This document shows positions 1 to 6,793 of a DNA stretch of 8,930 nucleotides, in pieces (position 1 is the first letter of the stretch; each line of letters opens with the position of its first letter). Both the position numbers and the translations under genes were made by a program. The stretch lies in assembly GCA_964579415.1 (NCBI GenBank), contig CAZOGW010000123.1:1-8930 (forward strand), read 5' to 3'. The stretch comes from CAZOGW01 sp964579415. GTDB lineage: Bacteria; Actinomycetota; Acidimicrobiia; Spongiisociales; UBA5794. The notes below the pieces were generated by a model. It ran no database searches, was not told where the DNA came from, and worked only from the letters and a program-made list of their open reading frames with translations.

Positions 1-2
1 CG

Positions 3-1034
3 GCCGCTTGCGGCGACGACGAGGGGGGAGACGACACCACCGCGGCGCCGGACACGACACAACCCGCCGGTGACTCGGTCACCATCGCCGGGCAGGGCTC
101 GATCACCGGGACGTTCCTGCCCAAGTGCACGAACATCGCGGTCTTCCCGCAGGCCAACGAGGGTGCCGAGGAGGCCGCAGCCGAGCTGGGTTCCGAGCCG
201 GCCGCCTTCGTCGGTCCGGCCGACTGTGGTGACGCCACCGGGCAGATCGAGTTCATCACCAATGCGGTGACCCAGGGTGTCGACGCCATCATGGTGTCGA
301 ACAACGCCGGTGACGAGCTGGCACCGTCGGCCGAGGCGGCGGCAGCCGCCGGCATCCCGGTGGTGAGCTGGGACTCGCCCATCCCGTCGGCGGCCGGCGA
401 GAGCGTGTTCATCGCCCAGGTCGACTTCGACGAGACCGGACAGGTGATGGCCGACATGGCGCTGTCGATCCTGGGGGATGACGGCGGCCAGTTCGCCATC
501 TTGTCGGCGACGCCGGAGGCGGCCAACCAGAACGCCTGGATCGCCGCCATGGAGGCGGCGCTGCAGGATCCTGTCTACGCCAACCTGGAGTTGGTCGACA
601 CCGTCTACGGCAACGACGTGGCGGAGGACTCCCTCAACCAGGCGCTGGCACTGGTGGACTCACATCCCGATCTGGGGCTCATCATGGCGCCGACGACCGT
701 CGGCATCGTGGCTGCGGCACAGGCGATGACGCAGGAAGGGCTCTGCGACCAGGTGAAGGTCTCCGGGTTGGGCCTGCCCGACGAGATGCGCACCTACACC
801 GAGAGCGGCTGCGCTCCCGAGTTCGCCCTGTGGAGCTTCGTCGACCTCGGCTACCTGTCGTACTACGTGGCGTACGGCCTGGCCACCGGACAGATCGAGG
901 CCGTCGAAGGCCAGTCCTTCACCGCCGGACGCATGGGCGACTACACCATCGAGGCCGACCCGACGCGTGACGCCGGGCTGCGGGTCCTGATGGGACCGTT
1001 CTCCGTGTACAACGCCGACAACGTCGGCGGCTGA
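3..1034 (+). CDS. rhaS: Rhamnose ABC transporter substrate-binding lipoprotein (5'-truncated)
   Basis: This is the extracytoplasmic sugar-binding component of an ABC importer, most likely for L-rhamnose. The reading frame is open from base 3, so the start codon and most of the signal peptide lie left of the window. The first visible residues, Ala-Ala-Cys-Gly, look like the end of a lipobox with the lipidated Cys at 9-11, followed by a low-complexity Asp/Thr/Pro linker (to about base 70). The body is a type-I periplasmic-binding (RbsB/LacI-like) fold. It carries RhaS-typical segments: VSNNAGDELAPS, PVVSWDSP, ATPEAANQNAWI, LIMAPTTVGI, GLGLPDEMR and FALWSFVDLGYLSYY. The C-terminus (GPFSVYNADNV) is also family-like. 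Four cysteines occur in the mature domain (codons at 126, 225, 744 and 810). The rhamnose catabolic genes directly downstream support the substrate call. RhaS identity is by pattern recognition; another deoxysugar is possible. Confidence 0.88.
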   Translation, partial: AACGDDEGGDDTTAAPDTTQPAGDSVTIAGQGSITGTFLPKCTNIAVFPQANEGAEEAAAELGSEPAAFVGPADCGDATGQIEFITNAVTQGVDAIMVSNNAGDELAPSAEAAAAAGIPVVSWDSPIPSAAGESVFIAQVDFDETGQVMADMALSILGDDGGQFAILSATPEAANQNAWIAAMEAALQDPVYANLELVDTVYGNDVAEDSLNQALALVDSHPDLGLIMAPTTVGIVAAAQAMTQEGLCDQVKVSGLGLPDEMRTYTESGCAPEFALWSFVDLGYLSYYVAYGLATGQIEAVEGQSFTAGRMGDYTIEADPTRDAGLRVLMGPFSVYNADNVGG

Positions 1035-1044
1035 CCCACCCAGA

Positions 1045-1081
1045 CCGCCAGGCGGGGCGCTCCACAGCCCCCGCCTGGCGG
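1045..1081 (+). terminator. Intercistronic G/C-rich hairpin after rhaS
   Basis: A perfect 13-bp inverted repeat (1045-1057 with 1069-1081) has an 11-base loop and starts 10 bases after the rhaS stop. Each arm also contains its own small palindrome, CCGCCAGGCGG. There is no T-tract, so it could be an actinobacterial-style terminator or attenuator. It could equally be a 3' stabilising stem that raises binding-protein mRNA above that of the downstream enzymes, as is common for ABC transporter genes. The structure is seen directly; its function is inferred. Confidence 0.6.
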
Positions 1082-1118
1082 CGCTCCCGGCGGGTGGGCG
1101 CCGGGCCGTCAGCACAGC

Positions 1119-1149
1119 AACGACCAGCTAGAACGACCAGCTAGAACGA
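1119..1149 (+). repeat. 13-base direct repeat before rhaEW, possible operator
   Basis: The 13-base unit AACGACCAGCTAG occurs twice head-to-tail (1119-1131 and 1132-1144), followed by a partial third copy AACGA (1145-1149). It ends 16 bases before the rhaEW start codon. Tandem direct repeats beside a catabolic operon are a plausible binding site for the DeoR-family regulator encoded at 5964-6728. I found no second copy elsewhere in the window to corroborate that. A regulatory role is inferred. Confidence 0.5.
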
Positions 1150-1165
1150 AACCGAGAAGGCACAA

Positions 1166-3208
1166 ATGACGGATGAGCCAGAGACCGTCGAACAGTTGAT
1201 AGCCAGATCGAACCGCCTCGGGTCCGATCGGCGCAACACCAACTTCGGAGGAGGCAACACCTCCGCCAAGGGAACCGCCGCCGACCCGGTGACCGGCGAA
1301 GACACCGCCGTGTTGTGGGTCAAGGGTTCCGGCGGCGACCTGGGCACGTTGCGGCGTTCCGGAGTGTCGATGCTGCACCTGGATCGGGTGCGGGCACTGC
1401 AGGGCGTCTACCGCGGCGCCGACCACGAGGACGAGATGCACGAACTGCTCGACCATTGCACGTTCGCCGGCGGAGCAGCCGCCCCCAGCATCGACACCAC
1501 GATGCACGCCCTGCTGGGAGCGGATCATGTCGACCACCTGCATCCGGATTCCGTGATCGCCATCGCCGCCTCGGCCGACGGCGAGGAGCTCACCCGCCTC
1601 TGTTTCGGCGACGACCTGGCGTGGGTGCCGTGGCGGAGGCCCGGCTTCGAGCTGGCGCTGCAGGTGGAACAGCTCCGCCGGGACCGCCCCGGTCTGAAAG
1701 GTGTGGTCATGGGCGGCCACGGGCTCACCACCTGGGCCGACACCTCCGACGAGTGCGAGCAGATCACGCTGGGCGCCATCCGCCGCGCTACCGAGTTCAT
1801 CCGCAGCGAGGGCCGGCCCGACCCGCTGGGGGCGCTGCGGCCCGGGTTCGAGCCGCTGCACGGCGACGAGCGGCGCCGGCGCGCCACCGAGATCGCTCCG
1901 GTGCTGCGCGGCCTCGCCTCGTCGGACGCCGCCACCGTGGGCCGGTACTTCGGCGACGACCAGGTCGTGGACTTCATCGGCAGGGAGGCGGCGCCCCGGG
2001 TGGTGCCCCTGGGCACATCCTGCCCCGACCACTTCATCCGCACCAAGGTGCGACCGCTGCTTCTCGACCTGCCCGTGGACGCCCCCTTCGAGGAGCAGGT
2101 TGCCCGCCTCCACACCCTGCATGCCGAATACCGGCAGGAATACGCCGCCTACTACGACCGCTACGCCGGCGCCGGCACGCCGGCAATGCGCGGTGCCGAC
2201 CCGGCCGTCTTCCTCGTGCCCGGCGTTGGTATGTTCTCCTTCGGGACCGACAGCCACACCGCCCGCATCGCCGGCGAGTTCTACATCAACGCCATCAACG
2301 TGATCACCGGGGCCGAGGCGCTCTCCAGCTATGAGCCGGTTTCCGAGGCGGAGAAGTTCGGCATCGAGTACTGGCAGCTCGAGGAGGCGAAGCTTCGCCG
2401 GCGGCCCAGGCCAAAGCCTCTGACCGGGAGGGTGGCCCTGGTCACCGGAGCCGGCTCCGGGATCGGTCGAGCCATCGCCCTCGCCTTCGCCGCCCAGGGT
2501 GCGGTGGTGGCCGCGGTCGACGTCAACGAGGCGGCGGCCAAGGAGACGGCGGCGATGATCGGGACCGACGACGACGCGGTGCCGGTGCCGGCGGACGTCA
2601 CCGACGAGGAGGCGGTCGAGGCGGCCGTGGCCGCGACGGTTGCCCACTTCGGCGGCATCGACATCGCGGTCAACAATGCCGGGCTCTCCACGTCCAAACC
2701 GCTGCTGGAGACCACCGTCGAGGACTGGGACGTCCAGCACGACGTGATGGCGAAGGGTTCGTTCCTGGTGTCCAAACACGCCACCGCGGCGATGGTGGCC
2801 CAGGGCATCGGCGGCGACATCATCTACATAGTGAGCAAGAACGCCGTCGTCGCCGGCCCCAACAACGTCGCCTACGGCTCGGCCAAGGCGAGCCAGGCAC
2901 ACCAGGTGAGGCTGCTGGCGGCAGAACTGGGCGAGCACGGCATCCGCGTCAACGGCATCAACCCGGACGGCGTGGTGCAGGGATCGGGGATATTCGCATC
3001 CGGGTGGGGGGAGGAACGCGCCCGCATCTACGGCGTCGCCCCAGAAGACCTCGGCAGGTATTACGCCGGGCGGACCGTCCTCAAGCAGGAGGTGCTCCCC
3101 GCGCACGTCGCCGATGCCGCCGTGGCACTGGTGAGCGGCTCGCTGCGCCATACGACGGGGTTGATTATTCCGGTTGACAGTGGGGTGGTGGCGGCATTTC
3201 TTAGGTGA
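1166..3208 (+). CDS. rhaEW: Bifunctional L-rhamnulose-1-phosphate aldolase / short-chain lactaldehyde dehydrogenase
   Basis: This 680-residue cytosolic fusion enzyme cleaves L-rhamnulose 1-phosphate to DHAP and L-lactaldehyde (N-terminal half). It then probably oxidises the lactaldehyde with NAD+ (C-terminal half). Residues 1 to about 400 form a class II aldolase domain opening with the family-typical SNRLGSDRRNTNFGGGNTSAK and VLWVKGSGGDLGTL. Likely metal ligands are H124 and H126 (HLHPDS) and H185 (GGHGL). Residues about 420-680 are a classical SDR: nucleotide loop TGAGSGIG at 427-434, NNAG, catalytic S557, Y570 and K574, and the C-terminal GLIIPVDSGVVAAFLR. Full length matches the family also annotated as rhamnulose-1-phosphate aldolase/alcohol dehydrogenase (rhaD). 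The ATG at 1166 has GAGAAGG 5 bases upstream. The last ~16 codons are noticeably richer in A/T-ending codons than the rest. Confidence 0.95.
   Translation: MTDEPETVEQLIARSNRLGSDRRNTNFGGGNTSAKGTAADPVTGEDTAVLWVKGSGGDLGTLRRSGVSMLHLDRVRALQGVYRGADHEDEMHELLDHCTFAGGAAAPSIDTTMHALLGADHVDHLHPDSVIAIAASADGEELTRLCFGDDLAWVPWRRPGFELALQVEQLRRDRPGLKGVVMGGHGLTTWADTSDECEQITLGAIRRATEFIRSEGRPDPLGALRPGFEPLHGDERRRRATEIAPVLRGLASSDAATVGRYFGDDQVVDFIGREAAPRVVPLGTSCPDHFIRTKVRPLLLDLPVDAPFEEQVARLHTLHAEYRQEYAAYYDRYAGAGTPAMRGADPAVFLVPGVGMFSFGTDSHTARIAGEFYINAINVITGAEALSSYEPVSEAEKFGIEYWQLEEAKLRRRPRPKPLTGRVALVTGAGSGIGRAIALAFAAQGAVVAAVDVNEAAAKETAAMIGTDDDAVPVPADVTDEEAVEAAVAATVAHFGGIDIAVNNAGLSTSKPLLETTVEDWDVQHDVMAKGSFLVSKHATAAMVAQGIGGDIIYIVSKNAVVAGPNNVAYGSAKASQAHQVRLLAAELGEHGIRVNGINPDGVVQGSGIFASGWGEERARIYGVAPEDLGRYYAGRTVLKQEVLPAHVADAAVALVSGSLRHTTGLIIPVDSGVVAAFLR
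3174..3202 (+). promoter_or_regulatory. Weak candidate promoter inside the rhaEW 3' end
   Basis: A perfect TTGACA (3174-3179) lies 17 bases before TTTCTT (3197-3202), which is a poor -10. It sits just ahead of the heptamer array and rhaI, so it could give rhaI-rhaB extra transcription. However, TTGACA here encodes a conserved Val-Asp of the SDR C-terminus, so the match may be coincidental. Confidence 0.2.
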
Positions 3209-3221
3209 GGCGGGAGGACGG

Positions 3222-3284
3222 GTACTTGGTACTAAGTACTTGGTACTAAGTACTTGGTACTAAGCACTAAGTACTAAGTACTGG
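3222..3284 (+). repeat. Nine-unit 7-base tandem array before rhaI
   Basis: Nine contiguous heptamers fill most of the rhaEW-rhaI gap. The order is GTACTTG, GTACTAA, GTACTTG, GTACTAA, GTACTTG, GTACTAA, GCACTAA, GTACTAA, GTACTGG. The first six alternate TTG and TAA types, which also makes a 14-base period. The array is about 40% GC inside a very GC-rich cluster. It ends 2 bases before the GGAGG ribosome-binding site of rhaI. Because GTAC is self-complementary, the transcript can form many overlapping small stems, for example AGUAC-UUG-GUACU. A related block lies at 6732-6793. Confidence 0.95.
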
Positions 3285-3297
3285 ATGGAGGTGACTG

Positions 3298-4581
3298 GTG
3301 ATCGAGAGAGAAGTCATCGAGGAGATCAACGAGGGCGAGGCGGCGGGGCATCGGCGGCGGTTTGAGGCTTTGGGAGCAGTGCTCGACGATGGGCCGGTCG
3401 ATGGGGAGTCGGTCGTTGCTGCACTGGAGGGGTTCTCGGTGGCGGCACCTTCCTGGGCGGTGGGGACCGGCGGCACCCGGTTCGGGCGGTTCCCCGGTGG
3501 CGGTGAACCGCGCACCACGGAAGAGAAGATCGACGACATCGCAGCCCTCCACGCACTGACCCGCTCCAACGCCACCGTGTCGTTGCACGTGCCCTGGGAC
3601 GACCCCGCCGACCCGGACGCCCTGCGCCGCCACGCCGACAAGCGGGGCATCGGGTTCGACGCCATGAACTCCAACACGTTCCAGGACAACCCGTCCACCA
3701 CCGCCGGAGGCACCATCAGCTACAAGTTCGGCAGCCTGGCCAACGCCGACCCGGCAGTGCGCGCGGAAGCCGTGGCCCACAACCGGTACGTGATCGACCT
3801 GGGTGTGCAACTGGGATCGAAGGCGCTCACGGTGTGGCTCGCCGACGGCACCAACCATCCGGGGCAGGCAGACCACCGCGCACAGTTCGAGAGGGTCGCC
3901 GAGGGTCTGCGTGCCATCCACGACCACCTTCCCACCGGGTGGAGCATGTACACCGAGCACAAGCCCTACGAGCCGGCGTTCTACGCCACAGTGAACAACG
4001 ACTGGGGCTCGTCGCTGCTGCTGGCGCAGGCCGCCGGGGAGCGGGCGTCGTGCCTCGTCGACCTGGGCCACCACCTCCCCAACGCCAACATCGAGCAGAT
4101 CGTGAGCCGCCTGGCAATGGTGGGCCGTCTCGGCGGCTTCCACTTCAACGACTCCAAATACGGCGACGACGACCTCACCACCGGCTCGATCAAGCCGTTC
4201 CAGCTCTTCCTCATCTTCTGCGAGCTGATCCGTGCCGGTGACGGGACCCTCCCCGACCTGGCCTACATGATCGACCAGAGCCACAACCTCAAAGATCCCC
4301 TCGAAGACCTCATCCAGTCCACCGAGGCGGTCTCGCTGGCGTACGCCCAGGCGCTCCTCGTCGACCGGGAGGCGCTGGCGGCGGCGCAGGACTGCGACGA
4401 CGCCGCGCTGGCGCAGGAGACGTTGCAGGCGGCGTTCCGCACCGACGTGCGGCCCCTGGTGGCCGAGGCGCGCCGCCGCCAGGGTGGCGCCGTCGATCCG
4501 CTGGCCGCCTACCGGCGCGCCGGGTACCGAGCCGCCCGGATCGCCGAGCGGGGCACCACCGCGGTCGCCACCGGCCTGTGA
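3298..4581 (+). CDS. rhaI: L-rhamnose isomerase (RhaI, Pseudomonas stutzeri type)
   Basis: This 427-residue cytosolic metal-dependent isomerase converts L-rhamnose to L-rhamnulose, the first catabolic step. It is a xylose-isomerase-like TIM barrel. Visible metal-site residues are E220 (EHKPYEPAF), D255 and H258 (LVDLGHH), H282 (GGFHFNDSKYG), D290, D292 and D326 (MIDQSHN). From memory these correspond to the Mn-binding set of the P. stutzeri enzyme with a near-constant offset, and the length fits. Translation starts at GTG 3298, with GGAGG (3287-3291) 6 bases upstream. The leader between rhaEW and this gene is occupied by the heptamer array. The first ~40 codons use less G/C-biased codons (AGA, CAT, TTT, TTG) than the rest. 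rhaB follows after 4 bases, so the two are almost certainly co-translated. Confidence 0.94.
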   Translation: MIEREVIEEINEGEAAGHRRRFEALGAVLDDGPVDGESVVAALEGFSVAAPSWAVGTGGTRFGRFPGGGEPRTTEEKIDDIAALHALTRSNATVSLHVPWDDPADPDALRRHADKRGIGFDAMNSNTFQDNPSTTAGGTISYKFGSLANADPAVRAEAVAHNRYVIDLGVQLGSKALTVWLADGTNHPGQADHRAQFERVAEGLRAIHDHLPTGWSMYTEHKPYEPAFYATVNNDWGSSLLLAQAAGERASCLVDLGHHLPNANIEQIVSRLAMVGRLGGFHFNDSKYGDDDLTTGSIKPFQLFLIFCELIRAGDGTLPDLAYMIDQSHNLKDPLEDLIQSTEAVSLAYAQALLVDREALAAAQDCDDAALAQETLQAAFRTDVRPLVAEARRRQGGAVDPLAAYRRAGYRAARIAERGTTAVATGL

Positions 4582-4585
4582 TGCA

Positions 4586-5914
4586 ATGAAGGTCCTGGCA
4601 GTCGACCTGGGAGCGACATCGGTGCGGGTGTCCGCCGTCGACCTCGACGCCCCCAGGCCCCGGGTGGAGGTCCTCCATCGCTGGGAGCACGGCCCGGTCG
4701 GGCACGGCGACGGCTCGTTGCGCTGGGACTGGAACGGGATCGTCGGCCACGTACTCACCGGCCTGGGAGCCGGGCTCGCCGCGGGGCCGGTGGCGTCGAT
4801 CGGGATCGACGGCTGGGGGGTCGACTACGGCCTGGTGGGCGCCGACGGCTCTCTGGTGGCGCCGCCCTTCTCGTACCGGGACCGCCGCACCTCTGGGTGG
4901 CGGGAAGTGGCGGAACGGATCGGGGCCGAGCGGCTCTACCGGCTCACCGGCATCCAGCTCATGGCCATCAACACCATCTTCCAGCTCGGCGCGCACCTCC
5001 CCGGCGAGATCGACGCGGCGCGACAACTGCTCCTCCTACCCGACCTGATGGTGCGGGAACTGACCGGCCACGTCGCCGCCGAGCGGTCCAACGCCTCCAC
5101 CACCGGGCTCCTCGACGCCCGCACCGGCGACTGGTCGCACCAGCTGATCGAGGCCGCCGGGATCGACCCCGACCTCCTCCCCCCTGCGACCGCGGCGGGA
5201 ACGCCGGCCGGCATGTGGCACGGCGTCCCGGTGCACCTGGTGGGGAGTCACGACACCGCCTCGGCGTTCCTCGCCATGCCGGCATCGGGCGAGGACACGG
5301 TGTTCGTTTCCTCCGGCACCTGGGTACTCGTCGGCGTCGAGCGTCCCGACGTCGACACCTCGGCGCAGGCCGCCATCGCCAACTTCTCCAACGAGGCAGG
5401 GGCGTTCGGCGGCTACCGGTTCCTCAAGAACGTCATGGGTTTCTGGATGCTGGAGGAGTGCCGCCGGCGTTGGGGCGACCCGCCGATCGAGACTCTCCTG
5501 GCGGAGGCCGCGGAGGCCGGGCCGGTTGAGCCCTTCGATGCCTCGGGCGACCGGTTCCTGGCCCCCGCCGACATGGAGGCGGAGGTGCGCGCCGCGTCGG
5601 GGATCGCGGCCACAGCATCCCGCGGCGTCGTGGTGGCAGGCATCGTCGAGTCGATCGCCGCCGGCGTCGCCGGCGTCGTGGACGAGATCGGTGCCATCGT
5701 GGGGGCGCCGCCGCGGCGGCTCGCCCTGGTGGGAGGCGGCGCCCGGAACACCCTGCTGCGCCAGGCACTGGCACGGCGCACCGGGCTCCCCGTCCTCACC
5801 GGCGCACCGGAGGCCACCACGGTCGGCAACGCCCTGGCGCAGGGGATCGCGCTGGGCCGCTTCGCCGGTGTCGATGGCGCCCGCCGCTGGGTGGAGGAGG
5901 GAGTGGATCAGTGA
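4586..5914 (+). CDS. rhaB: Rhamnulokinase (FGGY-family carbohydrate kinase)
   Basis: This kinase uses ATP to phosphorylate L-rhamnulose to L-rhamnulose 1-phosphate, supplying the aldolase encoded upstream. The 442-residue protein has the FGGY/ASKHA layout. The N-terminal phosphate motif is LAVDLGATSVRV (about residues 4-15), with IDGWGVDYG around D75-D80. GSHDTASAF contains the probable catalytic base D223, and SSGTWVLVG follows. The adenosine motif VGGGARN is at 382-388, and the C-terminal segment TTVGNALAQGIALG is typical of the family. I chose ATG 4586, which begins MKVLAVDLGATS, over in-frame starts further upstream inside rhaI because those would add a non-homologous Pro-rich extension. 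There are 4 bases after the rhaI stop and no strong Shine-Dalgarno, so translational coupling is likely. It is slightly shorter than the E. coli enzyme. Confidence 0.93.
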   Translation: MKVLAVDLGATSVRVSAVDLDAPRPRVEVLHRWEHGPVGHGDGSLRWDWNGIVGHVLTGLGAGLAAGPVASIGIDGWGVDYGLVGADGSLVAPPFSYRDRRTSGWREVAERIGAERLYRLTGIQLMAINTIFQLGAHLPGEIDAARQLLLLPDLMVRELTGHVAAERSNASTTGLLDARTGDWSHQLIEAAGIDPDLLPPATAAGTPAGMWHGVPVHLVGSHDTASAFLAMPASGEDTVFVSSGTWVLVGVERPDVDTSAQAAIANFSNEAGAFGGYRFLKNVMGFWMLEECRRRWGDPPIETLLAEAAEAGPVEPFDASGDRFLAPADMEAEVRAASGIAATASRGVVVAGIVESIAAGVAGVVDEIGAIVGAPPRRLALVGGGARNTLLRQALARRTGLPVLTGAPEATTVGNALAQGIALGRFAGVDGARRWVEEGVDQ

Positions 5915-5963
5915 ACCGCGTACAGTGCTGCGGCACATCCCCCCGCAACCAGAGAGAGGGAGG

Positions 5964-6728
5964 ATGACGGTGTCAAACAGATCGTTCGGCAGCCCCGAAG
6001 AACGGCTCAGCAAGGTGCGCAGCCTCATCAGCGAACGGGGCGCCGTCCGCATCGACGAGTTGGCGGCCGACTTCGGTGTCAGCGAGATGACCATCCGGCG
6101 CGACCTCGACGAGCTGGAGGCGCTCGGCGTGGTGCGGCGGGTCCGCGGCGGCGCCATGGCCATCGGGCCGGAAGCGTTCGCCGAACGCCACCGCCACAAC
6201 GCCCGGGCCAAGGCCCGCATCGCCGAGAAGCTGGTGCCGATGATTCCGACCGTGGGAGCCGTGGCGTTCGACGCCTCCACCACCGTCCACCGCCTCGCCG
6301 GAGCGCTCGAGGCCGCCCGGGACCTCTCGGTCATCACCAACGGGCTCGACACCTTCCTCGCCCTGCAGCACAAACCCGGCTTCACCGTCGGCATCACCGG
6401 CGGCGGCCGGGAGCCGCGGACCGGCAGCCTGGTGGGTCCGCTGGCGGTGCGGTCCGCCGAGACGCTGCTCTACGACGTGTTCATAACCTCGGCGGCCGCT
6501 CTCGACCCGGTGCTCGGCTCTTCGGAGGCCAGTCTGGCGGAGGCAGAGGTGAAGCGGACCTTCGCCGACACGTCCAGCCGCATCATCCTGGCGGTGGACC
6601 ACTCCAAGCTGGGCACCCGTAGCCGCGCCCGCATGTTCCCCCTCACCGAGCTCGACCTGCTGGTGACCGATCTGGATCCGGGAGATGGAAGATTGGATCC
6701 TTACCGCGACACGGTCGAGATTGCCTAG
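5964..6728 (+). CDS. DeoR-family transcriptional regulator of the rhamnose cluster
   Basis: This 254-residue DNA-binding regulator has an N-terminal winged HTH at about residues 15-62, including IDELAADFGVSEMTIRRDL with the DeoR signature MTIRRDL at 42-48. The C-terminal DeoRC sugar-phosphate sensor domain shows AFDASTTVHRLAGAL, VITNGLDTF, TGGGREPRTGSLVGPLA, VFITSAAALDP and ILAVDHSKLG. Members usually repress sugar catabolic genes and are relieved by a phosphorylated intermediate. Its position 49 bases after rhaB suggests it controls this rhamnose operon (a RhaR role), possibly through the 1119-1149 repeats. Two starts compete. ATG 5964 abuts GGAGG (spacing 0, or GAGG at spacing 4). GTG 5970 has GGGAGG at an ideal 6-base spacing and would remove two residues. 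The last ~10 codons shift to A/T-richer usage next to the repeat at 6732. Confidence 0.9.
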   Translation: MTVSNRSFGSPEERLSKVRSLISERGAVRIDELAADFGVSEMTIRRDLDELEALGVVRRVRGGAMAIGPEAFAERHRHNARAKARIAEKLVPMIPTVGAVAFDASTTVHRLAGALEAARDLSVITNGLDTFLALQHKPGFTVGITGGGREPRTGSLVGPLAVRSAETLLYDVFITSAAALDPVLGSSEASLAEAEVKRTFADTSSRIILAVDHSKLGTRSRARMFPLTELDLLVTDLDPGDGRLDPYRDTVEIA

Positions 6729-6731
6729 AGC

Positions 6732-6793
6732 GGTACTTGGTACTCGGTACTTGGTATTCGGCGCGTAATACCAAATACTGAATACCAAATACC
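6732..6793 (-). terminator. 27-bp inverted repeat of heptamer units between convergent genes
   Basis: The left arm 6732-6758 is built from units GTACTTG, GTACTCG, GTACTTG and a GTATT end. It pairs with the right arm 6767-6793 around an 8-base loop. The right arm carries the same heptamers inverted, in GTATTTG/GTATTCA form. It fills virtually the whole gap between the DeoR stop (6726-6728) and the cdd stop (6793-6795). Of 27 positions, 23 are Watson-Crick. On the minus-strand transcript three of the remaining four become G-U pairs, while on the plus strand those three are C-A mismatches, so it folds better as the 3' end of the ftsY-cdd mRNA. No T-tract follows on either side. A bidirectional terminator or mRNA 3'-stabiliser role is inferred. 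Confidence 0.65.

Noticed and set aside
1109..3151. Long open frame on the minus strand opposite rhaEW
   Set aside because: High-GC genes commonly leave an antisense frame open. Its product is His/Gly/Arg-rich low-complexity with no domain, whereas the plus strand encodes an intact two-domain enzyme with catalytic motifs.
4484..4585. N-terminal extension of rhamnulokinase starting inside rhaI
   Set aside because: The extra 34 residues are Pro/Arg-rich out-of-frame rhaI sequence. The FGGY kinase N-terminus begins naturally at ATG 4586.
3274..4758. Long minus-strand frame opposite rhaI
   Set aside because: It is an antisense shadow of rhaI and the start of rhaB. It has no recognisable motif and crosses the heptamer and RBS region.
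5036..6397. Minus-strand frame spanning rhaB and the DeoR gene
   Set aside because: It is compositionally an antisense shadow, running across two well-supported genes, and has no domain signature.
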